DNA from: Lota lota
Lineage: Eukaryota; Chordata; Actinopteri; Gadiformes; Lotidae
Length of the DNA stretch: 64,000 nt
Reading direction: 5' to 3'
NCBI GenBank assembly: GCA_026745465.1
Contig: JACYXH010000410.1
Span: forward strand, 1,642,501 to 1,706,500
The notes under the pieces are model-generated. The model saw nothing but the letters and a program-made list of their open reading frames with translations, searched no databases and was not told where the DNA came from. The stretch's first letter is position 1, and each line of letters starts with the position of its first letter. Both the position numbers and the translations under genes were made by a program. This document shows, piece after piece, positions 29,754-41,596 of this stretch.

Positions 29754-30889
29754 TCCCATCTGCTGTTATTGTGCCATGTATTTTTCCTTTATTTAATTAC
29801 ATTGCCTCTAAAATCCCACCATCAAAACCAAGCATTCTGTGAATTCACTTTGAAGTCAAGTGGCCCACACACAGTCTGAAAAGTCAATATCATCCTTCAA
29901 AGACGAGCGCATACAACCTAATGACGTTTTTTCTTTCTGCCATTAGAATGGATGTCTAAAGTACTGCTTAGAGAACATCAAATGCGTAACCAATTAAAAA
30001 ATGACATTGCATTTACAATCAACGTTTAAATTAACAATGCATCAAATTGGGTAGAATATGTCCATCCCCCAGCACAATTCTGTTTCATGTCAGTTCATCT
30101 GAGGTACAGCACAGTTACTTATTTACCAGCCCTACTATTCTGCCAACACACCTCAAGTGTACTTTGTGTAGTGCAATTTGCAATGTAGGTGCTTTTTCCA
30201 TCCAGGTTCTTAAACCCTATTCCTCACAGGTACAACAAAAGTTGCCCTGCAACCCCCATTATACTCTAAAGGGGTGAGTTACCCAGTTTAAAAGTAAAAG
30301 TTTGGCCCAGTATGTCGGCCAATGATTACGATTAAATCCGAAGCACCAACCTTAGCTCATGGATGGAATCAGCTGACTCTTAAAACAGTGAACAGATGCT
30401 GAGCTTTCAACGTCGGCGTGGCTAATGTATTCCTGTGGGATTAAGTGTTGAACCCCAACCTAGTATTGGCGTAGCAGGGCCCATCGGATTTCCCACCTTG
30501 ACGCAACGCTTGGAATTGAACCATTTCAACTTTGACCGGTGTTGATGAAGCATCCAACATGGCTTTGTTTGACGTTCTAAAACCAACAGAATATTTACAA
30601 CCATTCCAATCAATTATACATAAAGGAACAAATCAAGACGTTCCTAGACTGTATGTCATACGTCCTATTCAGGACATCGTTAGCAACGCCCAGGCTGGCG
30701 CCCGTGCACTGCTCAAAACTCCTCTTGTGTTGACCATTTCCCTGGGACAGATCAAGAAAAGGATCAGGTCAACCTAAAGCGTTTTATCTGATTTAAAACT
30801 TGTTATTCATTCTGGTACAATAAAGGGAGATTTCAGTGTAGCTCCCTGTGTACATGTACTACTGATTACATGTACCACTGATTAGGATC
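29754..30889. other. no gene recognised
   Basis: Unique sequence. A plus-strand frame at 30532-30777 (81 codons, ending IKKRIRST) is not repeat-driven but lacks any recognisable domain or exon signals. It is left uncalled. Confidence 0.4.
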
Positions 30890-31375
30890 TTTAGCTCATT
30901 GGTGCTTTATCAATATGCTCAAAATAATGTGTATGATCAGGGAAGGCTTTGCCTCGTCAGTGGATATTTGCATGATCTTGATTTATTTTTATATCAAAAC
31001 TATAGTTTAGTTAATAACAGCAAAAGTTTGAAAGCCACAAAGCTTTAATAAATATGTGAGTTGCCCCCTGCCTGTCTGTGGCTGATAAATATCCTCCTTT
31101 TGCTCCGCTAAAGCCTACCCCGACTGCATTAGCATAATTAATCACATTTTCCCTATTTTTACTGGCTCATTTCAAATTCCATTAATAAATAAATCAGCAA
31201 CGACTTTCAAAAGCTCAATTCATCCGACTAATTGTCATTTTCCTTGTGTTTGTTTAGTTGGATTTGCACTTAAAACAAAATCAAAATGAATTTGCTGACA
31301 ATTATTCCGATTAGATTTAATGGTTGTGACAGAGATGCAAAAAACATGTGATCTGAATCGCTTTTCCTAATCTAA
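30890..31375. promoter_or_regulatory. candidate conserved non-coding element (strongest by texture)
   Basis: About 480 bp of non-repetitive sequence with clustered homeodomain-type sites (GCATTAGCATAATTAATCAC, CCATTAATAAATAAATCAGC, CGACTAATTGTCATTTTCC) and a CACTTAAAACAAAATC run. No open frame, CpG peak or repeat signature is present. This matches the usual look of ultraconserved vertebrate enhancers. Conservation itself was not tested. Confidence 0.45.
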
Positions 31376-31869
31376 CCAAAGGAATGTTTTCCTTTATTGA
31401 AGAGTGTTAGGGTAGGTTAGTGAGTTAGCTGGAATCTGGTGAAAACTGAGGTTCATGCTGTGAGACACCTGTCTTTACACTGCTATATAGGCAGAGCCAA
31501 TGTTTGCAAACCGGCTGTACACACTACTTACTGTGGAGCATATTTCTGCTCATTGGATGAATGATTTCCCCTGTCAACTCACTAGGGTCCATGTCACTCA
31601 TAACCCCGTGGACTACATGGGACAACACAGTAAAATGCATCCCATGATGCATTTCATTTGCAGTCACAATTTCAGACCAAACTCCTGTCAGAGGAGCAGA
31701 CGTGTTGACATGCACTTTCCAAGCTAAACAAATTGAGAAGGATTTGTAAACAATGCAGCACATCACATCTTACTCGAAAATGTGAGTCATGCTTGAATAA
31801 TAACCATGTATTGGACAACTCACACTGAAGAACAGCAACCTAAAAACAACAGTCTGGAACCAGTGGAGC
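31376..31869. other. no recognisable feature
   Basis: Unique sequence. Overlapping short frames on both strands show no known motif. Confidence 0.45.
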
Positions 31870-32020
31870 CTAGCGGGGGAAGGACGGGCATAGCAGAAGA
31901 AGGACGGGCGAAGCGAGGCTGGATGTAGCAGAGGAAGGAAGGGTGTTGGCGAGGCTGTACAGGCGTAGCTGAGGACGGGCGGTTGAAGCGGGGCCAGACG
32001 GGCGTAGCGGAGGCCGGATG
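31870..32020. repeat. GC-rich degenerate minisatellite
   Basis: Diverged tandem copies of a GGACGGGCGTAGCGGAGG-like unit (about 15-18 bp) form a local GC and CpG peak. Confidence 0.75.
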
Positions 32021-32276
32021 AGCATCAACACAAGATTGACTTTGTTACTCTGCTTGTTTACCACAATCTGCATCTCAAAGGAAATGGAGGAAAGCAATGT
32101 TTTAAAGCAACCTAGAGCTACATAGTGCTGATGAAGACGATAAGAGCTATCTGCAATTATAATTGTGGTTTATAATAACAATATAGGCCTACTATATAAA
32201 AAAAATATCCAATTTCAAAAGGGGTTTATTGGAGGATGTGTTGCTCTGTAGTTTAGGTATAGACTGTGACCAAGAG

Positions 32277-32279
<3 letters not shown>

Positions 32280-32308
<29 letters not shown>
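32280..32308. repeat. (AC)n microsatellite
   Basis: Pure AC tract of about 14 units. Confidence 0.95.
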
Positions 32309-32744
32309 GATGGAGTGCATGGCTGTAATTGAGTGTCAGTTGTGTTCAAAGGAAAAGTCAAATCAAGCATCTCTCTGCAGCCAGACCTAGTGGAATAACA
32401 TGAACTGCGACTCCAAAAAAAGGCAGTCAAAGATTGAGCAAATAAATTCTTTCCATGTTATTCACAATGCTCTCTGCTTCAGAGTATATTGAAAAGTTTT
32501 TCACTGTCTCCTGAATGTTAAGGCAAGTTAAACACGATGCAGTGTAGAATACAGACAGCGATAGAGAGATAGAGAAACCACAAGGTAATGTACTCTGCGT
32601 TTTGCTTCTTATGGATAACAAGTCAAGAGTAAAGAGAACCAAGGAAAAGCCTATCCTTGGGGTTAAACAGCATTATTAACTCCTAACCATTGTTTGTATG
32701 ATGCATGTTGAGCTTGTGTACTGTGTCTCTGTTCCCTTTAAGAG
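32309..32744. other. no recognisable feature
   Basis: Unique AT-rich sequence. Nothing coding was recognised. Confidence 0.45.
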
Positions 32745-33259
32745 AAGTCTGTCCTCTCTGAGCAGTCAGTCCTCAGTACAGTCTGTCCTCTCTCTCAGAG
32801 CAGTCTGTCCTCTCTCAGAGCAGTCTGTCCTCTCTCTCAGAGCAATCTGTCCTCTCTCAGACCAGTCTGTCCTCTCTCTCAGAGCAATCTGTCCTCTCTC
32901 AGAGCAGTCCGTCCTCTCTCAGAGCAGTCTGTCCTCTCTCTCTCTGAGCAGTCTGTCCTTTCAGAGCAGTCTGTCCTCTCTCTCTCAGCAGTCTGTCCTC
33001 TCTCAGTGCAGTCTGTCCTCTCTCTCAGAGCAATCTGTCCTCTCTCAGAGCAGTCTGTCCTTTCAGAGCAGTCTGTCCTCTCTCTCAGAGCAGTCTGTCC
33101 TTTCAGAGCAGTCTGTCCTCTCTCTCTCTCAGAGCAGTCTGTCCTCTCTCAGTGCAGTCTGTCCTCTGTCAGAGCAGTCTGTCCTCTCTCAGTGCAGTCT
33201 GTCCTCTGTCAGAGCAGTCTGTCCTCTCTCAGTGCAGTCTGTCCTCTGTCAGAGCAGTC
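32745..33259. repeat. minisatellite, 18-22 bp unit
   Basis: About twenty-five copies of TCTGTCCTCTCTCAGAGCAG. Units differ mainly in the number of CT steps (18, 20 or 22 bp) and in CAGAGCAG versus CAGTGCAG. The final copies form a two-unit block (..CTCTCAGTGCAG / ..CTGTCAGAGCAG) repeated three times. A 195-codon Ser/Leu/Gln frame through it is an artefact. Confidence 0.95.
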
Positions 33260-33725
33260 CCATATGGTCCCAGGATTACAAGTGAATAGCGGGTACCAAC
33301 ATGTGTCAGAGACAGGATGAACAGCAGGTACCGACAGCCCCTTTATGACTAGCAGCTCTCTTGGTTGGTTAAGCACAGTGTGGTGTTCAGGTGCTGCACA
33401 CGGCCCTTCAAACACCAACACCCACTATAGAATGTTGAACCAAGTCGATGATTCAACGTTCGGCAACAAGAGCCTTAATCTGGCAACTACCTACAGCCAC
33501 CAACGGGTACCGCACACTGGGCCGATGTTGGCGTATGTTGGTAGTGTGTAAGCACATGAGAGGGTTACCACACTGGATTTCGTGCAAGAAATATAAATAA
33601 ATAAATGGTGTAATTTGAGACCCAGAGCCCCGTGATGAGAGGAATTCTGTTGATCTGCTGAGACGCGGCTCTGATAAAAAAAGCATATTTATACTCAACA
33701 CTTAGTCTTGACCTTCTCCTCCACT
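33260..33725. other. no recognisable feature
   Basis: Unique sequence. No coding exon or RNA gene was recognised. Confidence 0.45.
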
Positions 33726-33845
33726 GCCCTGTCTGTCTGTCTGCCTGTCGGTCTGCCTGTCTTTCTTTCTGTCTGCCTGTCGGTCTGCCTGTCTTTCTTT
33801 CTGTCTGCCTGTCGGTCTGCCTGCCTGTCTTTCTGTCTGCCTGTT
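33726..33845. repeat. CTGTCTGC-type tetranucleotide/minisatellite
   Basis: Imperfect CTGT/CTGC repeat with a longer period of about 40 bp (CTGTCTGCCTGTCGGTCTGC then CTGTCTTTCTTT) repeated about three times. Confidence 0.92.
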
Positions 33846-33989
33846 TAAGGAAACTTGAGGCGACATGGATTCATAATTGGACAAAGTGTGTTAGGGTGGT
33901 CGGTTCTACGCCAGCGCTCGCTAGGGCGCCGTTGTGCTGAGGCGGCAACATTAGAGGCCGCTCGGTGACACGACCAATTTGCAAAGTCA

Positions 33990-34345
33990 GTCAACCAGGG
34001 AATTATTCTGCCCTTCGTCTTTCAGTTGGCTGTGTTAAAAACCTAAGAAAAAGGGAGCAAAGAAAAGGAGAGTGAAAGAGCATGGGTATTGACAAGGAGG
34101 TAATTATACGCAGCATAACTGACAGCTGTAATCTGTTTGTTAGCACAGAGGGATTAAAAATAGTCCAATGATTTGATACAGCTAACAAGCCTTTGACATT
34201 TATGATGAAAATGAAGCTGGTGAGGCACGTGCATGGCTAGCCAAGCAAGGCCGGAGAAGGTAGACCCAGCAGCCGACCCTGTCTATGTCTCCGCAGCTAT
34301 AAGACAAACAATAAACTCATAAACCAACAACTGGACCCCTCAAAC
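33990..34345. promoter_or_regulatory. candidate conserved non-coding element
   Basis: Non-repetitive block. TGACAGCTGT at 34120-34129 matches 10 of 12 positions of the TGIF/MEIS-type palindrome TGACAGCTGTCA and includes an E-box CAGCTG. A GAGGTAATTATACG site lies just upstream and a GACAAACAATAAACTC (forkhead-like) run near 34303. The regulatory role is inferred from motifs. Confidence 0.4.
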
Positions 34346-34418
34346 GATGAATAAATTATCAAGCCTTCAGGGGTCAGATGTTCCCCACTGCAGCTCGTGG
34401 CAGAGAAGTCTACATAAG

Positions 34419-34440
34419 CCCCCCCCCCCCCCCCCCCCCC
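34419..34440. repeat. poly-C tract (22 bp)
   Basis: Uninterrupted C homopolymer on the plus strand. Confidence 0.95.
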
Positions 34441-35000
34441 GTTAAAAAACTAGACTCATTCATTGGACACCAAACTCCCACAAGCACACACCACCACCAA
34501 CATAACCTCCCTCCATCCCCACCTCTTACTTCCATCTGTCTGCTGCTCAGCCAGAGGAACACACGATTAAAAAAAACACCAGCGGATGAGATGGATATTG
34601 CAACAATGCCACAAACAAGCTTAAGTGAAGAGGTTAGTGCAGATCTTAATATGGGAATAAAATCCCATGCTACACATGAGTATGGGAGGGGGTGGGCGGG
34701 GGGTGCAATTTCAAATCAAGATTGTTCAGCACCACAGAGCCATGTGTGGAAATGCGACAGAATTTTGAAAAGCATTATATCCATGCCTCGCTTTCCTCTC
34801 TGTGTGGCTGGATGAAGTCCTATTAAAATCACTGTCGTTGGTGTGAATGCCACAACGCACTGCTGAACTCTCTGGAAGTGTTTACAGGTAGCAATACGCT
34901 TTTGGTATTATACAATCACAACGTCTCCAAAATAATGGAGTATGTATGTGCAGAGTACATACGCACAGGCACGCACACACACATACACACACACACGCTC
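34441..35000. other. no gene recognised
   Basis: Unique sequence with a short CA-rich patch near 34971-34997. A plus-strand frame crossing the C tract encodes a Pro run and is not credible. Confidence 0.45.
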
Positions 35001-35004
35001 AATA

Positions 35005-35215
35005 ATCATTTGGGATTCAACTGGATCTCAGGACTGTCTCTTTCATCAGCTCCCTTAATTAAAGTAAAACATAAACAACATATTTTGCTACCTGTCTCGC
35101 ATTCATTAAGTAATTTTCCCCTTTTGTATTCTCCCCAACGGACGAATGCGACTCCGTTCGTCTTAATTAAGTGTGCGTTGACTTTGTCCCCTCAACCCAC
35201 TGCTGTCTTTATTCC
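35005..35215. promoter_or_regulatory. candidate conserved non-coding element
   Basis: Non-repetitive block with CAATAATCATTTGGG, CCTTAATTAAAGTAAAAC and GTCTTAATTAAGTGTGC. It holds two TTAATTAA palindromes about 110 bp apart and a CATTAAGTAATTTTCC homeobox-type site between them. Confidence 0.4.
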
Positions 35216-36679
35216 TCGCATCTGAAAAAAAGCGATAAACAGACACACAAAATTCCTTTAATGATGTTGTTGGTAGCAGTGTTGTGGTCCTGGTTTCATT
35301 TATTCTTTCTGCAGTTGCTTGTAGGAGCTGGTTGGTAAATTTACATTTGAGCTCAACCTCAGAAAGATTCAGGTGTGGTCTAACCCATGCTCTGGCACAT
35401 CTCATCTCTCATCATAGAAGATAACATTCAAATCTAAAATTGTTAAATGATGCTGGCTATGTGACTGGTTCCATCTTTTATGATCTATAATGTGTGCAGA
35501 AATATCAAAGCAAAACTGTCAAGTGTGGCACCTGGGCCTAGATTATACTTTTAAAATTATATTTATACAAATATATATGTCAAGTCAAGCTCCAGAGTGG
35601 TCTTAACAGAGTAAAAAGTTTGTTTCATGAAAACTATGGAAAGGAGAAATATCAGAATATATTACTTAAAGTGAAAAGAAGCTTTTTTCTATGGTATTCT
35701 TGCTATTTTGTTATTGGTGACGTTATGTAGGTGTACACATTGACTTGCTCCTCACTATCGCAAATGTTTCTTTTTGAGAAACAATAATGAGAAAACATCC
35801 ATGGTGACATTCATGTGTGTACATGCATACACCTATAGCCGTTCAGGTGGGGCTACATTATAACACAGACACGGCTGGGTTGGAAGGGACTGTGAAGTGG
35901 ACTGCACTGCAGCCAAACACCAACCACCTGCTTACTAATATTGCCATGGTCTCCGAAGTCGCTGTTTGTTTGTCCATGGGTAAAGGTTTGGAGATCGAAC
36001 AGCAAAGCCCAAGTAAACACAAAACACACACCTGCCCTTTTGTGTTTCGTTCTTGACCTTCTTTGTATTGTTGAAGCCCACCAATGCAAAAATAGCAAAA
36101 ATGTAACAGTAAATATATCTGTACACAATATGAGTAGAAGCGATGGAAATGCAAAAATAGATTATAAACATTAGTTGATTTAAACTATCTTGATGACAAA
36201 TCATACATCATTTTTCGTGTCTCCAAATAAACATGGGCTCTACGGTTTTGCTAGAACTTAAAACACTTTCTGTTCTGTTTATTCAGACACTGGATTCATT
36301 TTGTAAAGTGAATAATTCCTTGTAAATGTCGACTAATTCTCTTGCTAAGCGGCTTTCTTGTGCACAAAGCCTCTGAATCGGCAGATGTGATTGTCCATGT
36401 GAGAATGAAACTGAAGTGCTCATTACATTCCTGTTCTTCTGTAGTTTTCCATTCAGAAAATGTCCAAATAATGATTTTATATCCCACTCGCCTTTGAATT
36501 TGACAGTTTGACACTGCACCTATGTGCAACGGAAACAAATAGGCACTTCTTTGCTCTGCGTTGAAAGTCCTTATTGTTGTAAACCTGCGCTCATACCCTC
36601 AGCCCTTCTTTTGATACACAACTGAAGTGGACTTTCTAAGTAGGCTGGCTCCAACGGGCCCAGCTCCTCAATAAGTCAT
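35216..36679. other. no gene recognised
   Basis: AT-rich unique sequence. Several overlapping minus-strand frames near 35853-36204 carry no known domain. Confidence 0.4.
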
Positions 36680-36930
36680 GTGTTGTTTTTTGTATTCACA
36701 GTTACGTGAGTGCAATTATTTCACAGATGCAGTCTAACACGACTGACACAGTTAAAATTGGCAAGCTTTGGTCGGGACATCAGCTGTTTACTTTTCACAC
36801 TGTGATGTTGACAGATTTATTTAATAAATCTCCACTGCATGCATTATACATTTGCAGTGTCCAGAGATTTACTTTTAAAGGAATAAACCAGGGTGTGAGT
36901 TGCTACTATGAGTATTTTAAAGGAAACTAG
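36680..36930. promoter_or_regulatory. weak candidate conserved non-coding element
   Basis: Non-repetitive sequence with GTGCAATTATTTCACAG and GATTTATTTAATAAATC cores. The texture is like the other candidate enhancers, with fewer clear motifs. Confidence 0.25.
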
Positions 36931-38285
36931 TATAAAAAATGTATGAACAAATAAAACGTGTACCATGTACATCCCATAATATCCAAGTCACTTCGGCTTA
37001 TTTAAACTTAACGGGATTGCACAGAGACAAAAAAGAAAGTGTATGCTTGTGTTGCATCTTTATGATTGTGCATGTGAATGGTGTATATGCAAACAATTAT
37101 GCGCATCAGAGAGCAGTGAAATATATTGTTGTTATCTCTTCTTGTGCGTTAAGCGCCAAAACCAAAGTGCTCAACCCATTAATATCCGTTGTGGAAATAT
37201 TTTTTCCTCATCAGCCAGTTGTTGTCAGAGACAGCGAGAACGAGAGAGCAGTAGAGGGAGAGAGACCAGTCTCTGAACCGTACTTTCAGTTATTCCACCA
37301 ATTCAGTCAGGGTCATAGGTCATTCATAGGTCGGGGTTCTTTAGATATCTTTTTTTAAGAAGTATGTAATAGGACAGATGATTTTAATGTATCGCCATTA
37401 GCTTCCATACTTATGGATACGTGGATACTTGAACGTGAAAACAATTAATAATTGAGGAGCTATTTGTAACAAATGGACTGTACTAAATCATAACATGACC
37501 GTGATATGTCCTCCGAGATTAAGGTAACAAATTGAAATACTGGCTTCTCCAACCACATGCTACAGCCGGTATGCAAGTTTCCGAGCCGTGTCGGAACGTT
37601 TGCTTTTGTTTTGGACTGTATATTATTTACTAGTCTCCAAGTACCCCGGGTTGCCACATAGGAAACAAATTGGCAGACAAACACAGCATGCTGCCGCAAT
37701 GGAGGCAAGCAAACGATCTGGATCAACTGAGATTGTACCAGATTCTACCTGACCTAAAAACCCTCGTCCTCATGACCAGAATCGGGCTAAAACATGGGTG
37801 AATCTTGGAGTTACATTTTAAAGATGGAGACAGCTTGGAGCCCAAAAGGATTTCAAGACAGATGCCATATGAGCTGGTTTAGAATTTTCAAACAACAAAT
37901 GAATTACAAGCTGATCAACTTACAGTGTAGGACTTGCCACTGCTTGTCATTTTCAAAATATAATAATTGTGCTTGTCTCCAAATATAATGTTGCGCTCAG
38001 CTCGTCGAGTGTTTGTGTTCGTTCAGTATTCTGAACCTAGCAACCCGCGTAAGCTTGGAGTCTGGGGAGGAGGGGCAGGCTGAGACAACTCGCTCCAATT
38101 TTCTGAATTTGGACTCCAGAACCCATTTTAAATGCTTGGTGTCAATATTTCAAATTGTACCTTTAATAAACGAATATATTTTCAGTTCTGTCAAATTCTT
38201 CATGAATAAAATGGAATTTAATTGAATACAATTTATTTTCAAATAAAATAAAATAAATAACATAAAACGGTGTATATATTTATAT
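36931..38285. other. no recognisable feature
   Basis: AT-rich unique sequence. The 139-codon plus-strand frame at 36939-37358 has no recognisable domain. Confidence 0.4.
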
Positions 38286-38289
38286 ATGT

Positions 38290-38292
38290 ACA

Positions 38293-38354
<62 letters not shown>

Positions 38355-38480
38355 GTATATAATGTATATATGTACTCATACTTACAATACAACTTAAGGA
38401 TATATACTAGTATATATCGACAAGCTATAGTATTTCTAGCATGTCATATATATATGATATATATATACTATATATAAGTA
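38290..38480. repeat. (TG)n/(TA)n compound microsatellite and AT palindromes
   Basis: A short TG run (38292-38308) passes into a TA tract (38308-38342) and then into short AT palindromes such as GATATATACTAGTATATATC. Confidence 0.9.
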
Positions 38481-38730
38481 TAGTGGACACACTAATGAGC
38501 AATGTTAAATGTTCTTTATTTCGCAGATGGATTAGTTAAGCAGTGTCCCCATGTTTAGGCACTATTGTGCACTATTTCGCCATCATACGTGCTCCATTCA
38601 CGCCTCCTCAGCCACCTCAAGACTTAATCTGAGAAGTGAAATACATCTTTTATTTACTGCTTTCTATCCACTTGGCAGATAACATGTTCCTTCAAAAGGG
38701 CTTTAAGAGAAAAACACCAACTAACAAGCA

Positions 38731-38749
38731 AAAAAAAAAAAAAAAAAAA
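38731..38749. repeat. poly-A tract
   Basis: Uninterrupted A run of about 19, followed within 20 bp by an 18-bp unit (GCTGTAGGGAACAA(A/G)) repeated about 2.5 times to 38802. Confidence 0.9.
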
Positions 38750-38920
38750 GTGTAGTGTTGCTGTAGGGAACAAACTGTAGAGAACAAGCTGTAGGGAACA
38801 AGCACTTTGGAATAATGCATGTGATTTGAAGGCACTGAGTAGTAGCTCATTTCTGTCTGGTGAAGCGATGCAGTGCTTGGACATAAACAAACTACATGAC
38901 AAGTGTTTCACAAGACATAC

Positions 38921-39538
38921 AGAGGAACGTGATGTATAGGGGGAACAGGAACGTGATGTATAGGGGGAACAGGAACGTGATGTATAGGTGGAACAGCAAC
39001 ATGATGTATAGGGGGAACAGAGGAACGTGATGTATAGGGGGAACAGGAACGTGATGTATAGGTGGAACAGGAACGTGATGTATAGATGGAACAGCAACAT
39101 GATGTATAGGGGGAACAGAGGAACGTGATGTATAGGGGGAACGTGATGTATAGGTGGAACAGGAACGTAATGTATAGGGGGAACATGATGTATAGGTAGA
39201 ACAGGAACATGATGTATAGGTGGAACAGGAACATATTGTATAGGGGGAAAGTGATGTATAGGTGGAACAGAGGAACGTAATGTATAGGTGGAACAGGAAC
39301 GTGATGTATAGGGGGAACATGAATGTGATGTATAGGGGGAACATGAACGTGATGTATAGGGGGATCCGAGGAACGTGATGTATAGGGGGAACATGATGTA
39401 TAGGTGGAACAGGAACATGATGTATAGGGGGAACAAGAACGTGATGTATAGGGGGAACATGAACGTGATGTAAAGGGGGAACGTGATGTATAGGGAGAAA
39501 TATAAACAAGATGTAAAGGGTAACAGAGGAACGTGATA
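38921..39538. repeat. minisatellite, ~24/27-bp unit
   Basis: About twenty-five copies of GGAACGTGATGTATAGGGG with GAACAG or GAACAGA linkers. Unit lengths of 15, 24 and 27 bp mix and group into larger blocks. Because most lengths are multiples of three, minus-strand frames of 302, 246 and 108 codons (Pro-Leu-Tyr-Ile-Thr-Phe repeats) stay open but are not genes. Confidence 0.95.
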
Positions 39539-39916
39539 ACAGGGTGGGTTGGTGAAGGACAACAGGATATGGTTTGGGGTACATTTCAGTCAGTTGCATT
39601 CTTACATGGTTGACCATGCTGTTTGAACACAAATGTTTTCCCTGCGCGTGTTGTGTTCCCTTTACACATTGGTCATTTATTAGTAAATCACTGAGCGTGT
39701 TTATCTGTCAGAAATGTTGTTGTGTATGACTGGGGTCCCAAGGATGCCTGAGTGGTGGTCGTGTGATGCAGTGAAACGCACACTGATGCATTATGTACAA
39801 ACCAGAGCAAGGTGTGAAGCCTTGCTCTCTTTGTGGAGTTGTGACAGTGTCAGGCTTTCACACGACCAAGCATGTACACGTTCTAACATAGTCACACACT
39901 CAAGCGCACGTACACA

Positions 39917-39920
<4 letters not shown>
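39539..39920. other. no recognisable feature
   Basis: Unique sequence between two tandem arrays. Confidence 0.45.

Positions 39921-39988
<68 letters not shown>
39921..39988. repeat. (CA)n microsatellite
   Basis: Pure CA tract of about 34 units, with CGTACACACGTA variants before it. Confidence 0.96.
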
Positions 39989-39990
<2 letters not shown>

Positions 39991-40578
39991 CACACATAGA
40001 GATGTAGTGTGTTTGAATCTGGTGATAAAATGCTTTCAATTGCATCCATTCAGGTCACAGTATTGTGTTCTTCCCAGTACACATACGATACAACAACAAT
40101 GAAATGCTAAAGCATGGAACGTGAAGAAGCTAGCTCCTCACATTTTCAAAGCCGAAGCATTTCACTGATGAGTGATGAAGGTACTGAATGTCTTTTCTCC
40201 ACATCTGTACAGAAACGCTATATTCTCCACTGTGCAGACAAGACAATATGTGATCATAAGGGCTTAGGGTCCTATATGAAACGTTGGGGCAGCAGATGAA
40301 ATATGGTGGTTGACAGATGCTGTATTTCCTCCTAAACTTCATAACTGTTGGCTGTCTCAGCTTTTCACTAAATGCTATTGACTTGGTTTTAACTGCTACC
40401 TCTATAGATGTTGGACCTCATATTGCCCTTTCTTACCCAGAGATCATTGGAGAGATAATTGATGTAATAATTAAAAGGGTAAAAAGATAATACTTATTAT
40501 TCAAGACAATGACGCATAATAGTGCAAGAGTTGAAGTGTCTAAATATATAATTTAGACACCTGGCTTAGAGCTTTTCC
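39989..40578. other. no recognisable feature
   Basis: Unique sequence with no gene signals. Confidence 0.45.
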
Positions 40579-41190
40579 ACTTACCAAGGCAGGTCTCACT
40601 AGTCATTTCACTCCTGCATTTCACTTACCAAGGCACGTCTCACTAGTCATTTCACTCCTGCATTTCATTTACCAAGGCACGTCTCACTAGTCATTTCACT
40701 CCTGCATTTCACTTACCAAGGCACGTCTCACTAGTCATTTCACTCCTGCATTTCACTTACCAAGGCACGTCTCACTAGTCATTTCACTCCTGCATTTCAC
40801 TTACCAAGGCACGTCTCACTAGTCATTTCACTCTTGCACTTCACTAAAGAAGGTATGTCTCCTTGTCATTTCACTCTTGCACTTCACTAAAGAAGGTATG
40901 TCTCCTTGTCATTTCACTCTTGCACTTCAGTAAAGAAGGTATGTCTCACTTGTCATTTCACTCTTGCACTTTACTAAAGAAGGTATGTCTCCTTGTCATT
41001 TCACTCTTGCACTTCAGTAAAGAAGGTATGTCTCACTTGTCATTTCACTCTTGCACTTCACTAAAGAAGGTATATCTCCTTGTCATTTCACTCTTGCACT
41101 TCACTAAAGAAGGTACGACTCCTTGTCATTTCACTCTTGCAGTGCACTAAAGAATGTATGTCTTACTAGTCATTTCACTCTTGCACTTCA
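40579..41190. repeat. two-phase minisatellite (44-bp, then 43/44-bp units)
   Basis: Six near-identical 44-bp units (ACTTACCAAGGCACGTCTCA..) start at 40579, 40623, 40667, 40711, 40755 and 40799. The array then changes abruptly to about eight copies of a related unit (ACTAAAGAAGGTATGTCTCC..) starting at 40843, 40886, 40929, 40973, 41016, 41060, 41103 and 41146. In the second phase part of the array alternates 43 and 44 bp, an 87-bp higher-order unit that keeps a plus-strand frame open. Confidence 0.95.
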
Positions 41191-41356
41191 CTTTCTAACT
41201 GTATTTCTGTGGCTAAAGTTAGGTGGTCCACTGGGCCAAAACTCAAGATTATATTGACTTTGTTTGTTTGTGTAAACAAGAATATAAAGACGATCCTGCT
41301 GTGGGAGTACAGCTCGCTGAAATCATCACAGATTGACTCAAATATACAGACGGCAT
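41191..41356. other. spacer
   Basis: Unique sequence. Nothing was recognised. Confidence 0.45.
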
Positions 41357-41520
41357 CATAATGCAGAGTGCTTTATTAATCCCTCAAGGTAGAACAATAA
41401 TGATAAAAACAGAATAGAGAATAAAAGAAGTAAAAATATAAAAACAAAAAAATTGGAATAAACATGATGCATATAAACACAAGATCATAAATAAATATAC
41501 ATAAAAAGATATATAGCCAA
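41357..41520 (-). mobile_element. LINE 3' end (minus strand, truncated)
   Basis: Read on the minus strand, an AT-rich 3'UTR-like run ends in TTGTTCTACCTTGAGGGATT then AATAAAGC. This has the form of fish LINE tails of the '..CCC(C/T)GAGGGATCAATAAAG' type. Only the terminal part is recognisable. There is no reverse-transcriptase frame here. Confidence 0.45.
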
Positions 41521-41596
41521 GACTAAATGAGATGATAGAATGCATAGATCAGCTAGGCTTATGTTAGAGTTAATATTATTATATAATATATATTAT

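Noticed and set aside
32698-33285. 195-codon Ser/Leu/Gln-rich frame
   Set aside because: Generated by the CTGTCCTCTCTCAGAGCAG minisatellite.
38654-39632. Minus-strand frames of 302 and 246 codons with Phe-Leu-Tyr-Ile-Thr repeats
   Set aside because: They lie in a minisatellite whose unit lengths are multiples of three. No domain, no non-repetitive core.
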